Shown here piece after piece: positions 41,859-44,680 of a DNA stretch of 44,680 nt. Origin of the DNA: Fulvivirga sp. (GTDB taxonomy: Bacteria > Bacteroidota > Bacteroidia > Cytophagales > Cyclobacteriaceae). Both the position numbers and the translations under genes were made by a program. The stretch covers positions 1 through 44,680 of the forward strand of contig JANQLQ010000126.1 of the NCBI GenBank assembly GCA_028280565.1, written 5' to 3'. The stretch's first letter is position 1. Every line of letters starts with the position of its first letter. The notes beneath the pieces were generated by a model. The model saw only the letters and a list, made by a program, of their open reading frames with translations. It was not told the origin of the DNA and searched no databases.

Positions 41859-43340
41859 ATGGAAAAATACGATTTGGTCATTATAGGGGCCGGTCCTTCT
41901 GGGTATGCTGCGGCTATGAGGGCGATGGATTTTAAGAAGAAAGTATTGTTGGTAGAAAAAGACCATGTGGGTGGGGCAGGGGTCACCAACGGCGCCTTAT
42001 CTTCTAAGACGTGGTGGGAGCTAGCCCGGGAGGCTTACCTTTTTAACAAAAACCTAAAAAGGTACCACCTGCAAAGTCCGAAGGTCAATTTTTCCGAGAT
42101 TAAAGAAGAAGTGGCCCGGGCGGTTAGGGAAAGGAAAGAAATGCTGGTGGGGCATATGGAACTATTGAACCATTCTAATTATTCAAACCTGCTAAAGTTT
42201 CAAAAAGGTACCGCTAAACTCTTGAATTCCCACGAAATTGAAATAACAGCAGGGGACGAAAATGAAACGGTATGGGCGGATTATATTATCCTGGCTACGG
42301 GAAGCCGCCCTAGAAAATTACCCGGTATCCCGGTCGATGAAAAGATCATCCTGACCAGTGATGGGATTGAGCACTTGCAGGATTTTCCCAAGAGTATGGT
42401 CATCCTTGGGGCAGGGGTGATCGGGTGCGAGTTTGCCACCATTTTTTCCGGGTTTGGTCAAACAAAGGTCCACTTGATCGATAAAGGCGACCGGATATTG
42501 CCGTTTGAAGATGAGGATGTGGTGGGGGTGATAGAGCGGAATATGGAAAAAAATGGTGTATTCATCCATCGCAATAGCCGGTTAATAAGAATGGAGGTGG
42601 TAAATGGACAAGTGGAGTACGAATTAGAATATGACTCTGGCGAAAATAGGGTGTACCATGTAGAAAAAGCATTGATCTCCGTGGGGCGTATCCCGAATTA
42701 CGAGGGGTTATGGGATCATTCCGTGGAAATAAACCTTAATGCCAGGGGAATTGAAGATGAGGAGACCCAGACCACCGTACCTAATATCTACGCGGTGGGC
42801 GATATCACGTCGGATATCGCATTGGTCAACGTGGGGGAATTAGAAGGACGTTATGCGGTAGAAAGGATCTTTGGAAAGCCAAAGCGAAAATTGGTGTATG
42901 AAAATATTTCCACGATCATGTTCTTACAGCCGGAGGTAGCCGGGGTAGGACTGAATGAAACGCAAGCTCAAAAGAAAGGGATTGCCTATAAAGTAGTGTC
43001 GTTGGATTACAGTTGCATCCCAAGAGCCATAGCCAAGCGTAACACCCAAGGTTTCATAAAACTCTTGGTGACAAATGACGATGATATGAAGATATTGGGG
43101 ATGCGTGTAGTAGGGAATCATGCCTCTAGTGCTATACAGGCAGTAGCCTTATTGATCAGCATGGATAAAGGGATAGAAGAGCTGGCAGAATGTGTTCATC
43201 CTCATCCCTCGATCATAGAAGGCATCCAAGAATGTGTTCGTATGCTTCTGGGTAAGTCTATGTTTAAGCCAGAGGCCTTGAAGGGCCGATTGACCTGTAA
43301 GACGTGCGAGAATGGTGTCTATGCGGATATTGTGTTTTAA
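41859..43340 (+). CDS. Dihydrolipoyl dehydrogenase-like flavoprotein lacking the redox disulfide
   Basis: This 493-residue protein has the pyridine nucleotide-disulfide oxidoreductase fold: FAD motif GAGPSGYAAA (10-19), NAD motif GAGVIGCEFA, second FAD motif TVPNIYAVGDIT, and C-terminal dimerisation domain with HPHPSIIEGIQE, the usual active-site His/Glu region. Where family enzymes have GGTCLNVGCIPSK this one reads GGAGVTNGALSSK, so both active-site cysteines are absent. A Cys-x-x-Cys pair (TCKTCENG) sits near the extreme C-terminus. It cannot be a standard lipoamide dehydrogenase; a transhydrogenase-like or NADH-oxidising role is possible but unproven. Confidence 0.88.
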   Translation: MEKYDLVIIGAGPSGYAAAMRAMDFKKKVLLVEKDHVGGAGVTNGALSSKTWWELAREAYLFNKNLKRYHLQSPKVNFSEIKEEVARAVRERKEMLVGHMELLNHSNYSNLLKFQKGTAKLLNSHEIEITAGDENETVWADYIILATGSRPRKLPGIPVDEKIILTSDGIEHLQDFPKSMVILGAGVIGCEFATIFSGFGQTKVHLIDKGDRILPFEDEDVVGVIERNMEKNGVFIHRNSRLIRMEVVNGQVEYELEYDSGENRVYHVEKALISVGRIPNYEGLWDHSVEINLNARGIEDEETQTTVPNIYAVGDITSDIALVNVGELEGRYAVERIFGKPKRKLVYENISTIMFLQPEVAGVGLNETQAQKKGIAYKVVSLDYSCIPRAIAKRNTQGFIKLLVTNDDDMKILGMRVVGNHASSAIQAVALLISMDKGIEELAECVHPHPSIIEGIQECVRMLLGKSMFKPEALKGRLTCKTCENGVYADIVF

Positions 43341-43393
43341 ACCGGCCTGTGTCCAGTCACATCTACTTTGACGTTAGTTTCTTTGTTTTTGTA

Positions 43394-43893
43394 GTCGGCA
43401 GTCGGCAATAAGCCACGGGCAACCCTATGTTTTGCCTATGGCTGACAGGTCGAGAACTTCCTAGGGCGTCCTCTCAAATTAGCTTTGATGGTAGAACGTT
43501 AACTTTGACAAGTTAAGCTGCATTTTTAAAGTGTTCCGGGTATGCCAGCCTGTAAATGAGCAGTATACGCGGGATTTTGAGGTTCTAAGTCCAGTTTTCC
43601 TTTTCTTTTGCCCGCCCAAAAGAAAACGAAACAAAAGAAAAGGGCGCCAGCAACCAAGCCCATTTTCCGCTTGAAACGCACTGCCCAGCCCCTATAGGCT
43701 GCTTGCCCACAGGCCTCAAATGTGCCGCGCTGTTCCTGGAGGTCTCCCCTGCATACGCCAATTGAATTTTTAGTGATGTCCTTAAATGACGGTTAAACTA
43801 TTTTTTCGATCTCGTTCTTAATGTCGGCAGCTGTCAATAAACAATCGGCAACCCTATAGTTTACCTACTGCTGATAGGTCGAGAACTTTCCTA
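43394..43893. repeat. Direct repeats flanking a dispersed-repeat copy
   Basis: A segment of about 70 bases starting GTCGGCAG and ending GGTCGAGAACTT-CCTA occurs at 43394-43463 and again at 43823-43893, roughly three-quarters identical, in the same orientation. The pair brackets copy 3 of the ~300-bp repeat. No gene lies in 43341-43945. Confidence 0.7.
43477..43780 (+). repeat. ~300-bp dispersed repeat, copy 3
   Basis: This aligns with the copy at 14411-14712 along its whole length: left end AATTAGCTTTGATGGTAGAA, core GAAAACGAAACAAAAGAAAA followed by GGGCGCC, right end GTGCCGCGCTGTTCCTGGAG. It lies nearly 30 kb from the other copies. Confidence 0.9.
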
Positions 43894-43945
43894 ATACCGC
43901 AAATATAATTGGTCATGTAGTGTGTCGGTCAATCAACTTGTGACG

Positions 43946-44383
43946 CTAGTCGCTGATGCCGCCTGCTTTTGCATAGGCCAAGCCTGGGCCGTCGCACGGC
44001 AGACTTCCACCTATGAGCCTGTTACCTTTCTCTAACCTCAGGTATTCTATTCCAGAACAACTTTCTAATAGGGTGGTGTTTTCATCGTTGAAAGCTACTT
44101 CTACGTAAACACCGTCGCTGAGTTCTTTTATGGTATAAGTGCCCGAGGCGGATTGTCCATTGGATCGTGTCTTAAGAAAGGTGCCGTCCTCGTAGAAAAC
44201 TAAGTATTGCCTGTAGTCCAGAACAGAAGCAGGCGAGACTTTCCCTGTCCACCCTGCAATTACTTCTACCAGCTCCCAACGGCCTGTGATTGTATCTTCA
44301 CCCTTCATAGTTCCCTCTTTTTCTGAAGCACAAGCAGAGATAAGCAAGATAACAGGAAGTACACTACCTATTTTCATAATCAA
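43946..44383 (-). CDS. Small lipocalin-like lipoprotein
   Basis: This 145-residue lipoprotein (143 if started at the second Met) has lipobox ISAC with Cys18. The mature part (TGRWELVEVIAG...YRQYLVFYEDGTFLKTRSNG...GTYTIKELSDGVYVEV) has the beta-strand rhythm of lipocalin-like or META-type domains common in Bacteroidota lipoproteins. It has a pair of cysteines (ESCSG and SLPCDG) that could form a disulfide. No partner gene is adjacent and the function is unknown. Confidence 0.8.
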   Translation of the reverse strand: MIMKIGSVLPVILLISACASEKEGTMKGEDTITGRWELVEVIAGWTGKVSPASVLDYRQYLVFYEDGTFLKTRSNGQSASGTYTIKELSDGVYVEVAFNDENTTLLESCSGIEYLRLEKGNRLIGGSLPCDGPGLAYAKAGGISD

Positions 44384-44680
44384 TTGCGTGTTTGGATAGA
44401 GACACGGGATAGGGAGAAAAGGTTGGAATCGGAATGATTTTGATCCAGGCTATAGAAACAAGGAAAGAAAGAGGTGCTAGAACAGCAAGATCACTTTTGC
44501 CATAAAGTATAAACCTGGACTCGATATCCATTTATCATTTTGATGTTACCTGGGATAGTTTTGGCTAGTAAGCTTAGTGAATCTTGGTTTGTGCCATGAA
44601 GTTAAAGCGAAGTTCTTTAACATGCTGTACTGAAGATGATACAGTTCCACTTTAGTGGGATGGCGTATCGGTAACGCCTT
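44384..44680. other. Right end of the window, no recognised content
   Basis: No gene, RNA or clear repeat is supported in the last 297 bases; a feature extending beyond the window cannot be excluded. Confidence 0.4.

Overview
The window looks like chromosomal DNA of a member of the Bacteroidota, most likely the Cytophagales. The evidence is: promoters with the Bacteroidota -7 box TAnnTTTG, including one next to a recognisable SRP RNA; a PKD-repeat protein with a type IX secretion (T9SS) type-B C-terminal domain paired with a PorP/SprF-family protein; a lepB-dapB-DUF5683-parB-parA cluster; and almost no Shine-Dalgarno sequences. The genus cannot be set from sequence alone.

Layout. 1-561 is repeat-rich and holds no gene. 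562-3353 (minus) is an Mla-type lipid-transport operon: permease, ATPase, a 56-residue membrane protein and a small serine hydrolase, then an anchored protein of unknown function. 3501-4205 is a short-chain dehydrogenase. 4340-8045 is an accessory island: two AT-rich lipoprotein genes, a 21-bp tandem array and an inverted-repeat element, bracketed by direct copies of a dispersed repeat that carries terminators. 8153-13378 (minus) is a housekeeping cluster: metallo-hydrolase, parA, parB, a DUF5683 protein, dapB and lepB. 13379-14863 is another repeat-rich gap. 14864-18318 is pyrG-yidC (minus). 18735-23569 is the T9SS cargo plus PorP/SprF pair. 23684-27000 holds a tRNA nucleotidyltransferase, a TPR protein, an ECF sigma factor and its membrane partner. 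26997-29715 (minus) holds an FtsE-like ATPase, a fructose-6-phosphate aldolase/transaldolase, SRP RNA and two small conserved genes. 29881-31950 is an M13 metallopeptidase lipoprotein.

31984-40747 is an aromatic amino-acid region. A promoter, a Trp-codon leader peptide and a terminator precede trpE-G-D-C-F-B-A and a DAHP synthase. A second promoter, a leader peptide with five consecutive Tyr codons and a second terminator precede phenylalanine 4-monooxygenase. Both leaders look like ribosome-mediated attenuators, and both leader start codons lie exactly 8 nt beyond the -7 box, so the transcripts should be almost leaderless. The Tyr-codon attenuator implies that this phenylalanine hydroxylase is used to make tyrosine rather than to degrade phenylalanine. 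I consider it the most novel item here. The window ends with a histidine kinase, a pyridine nucleotide-disulfide oxidoreductase-family flavoprotein that lacks both redox cysteines, another repeat cluster and a small lipoprotein.
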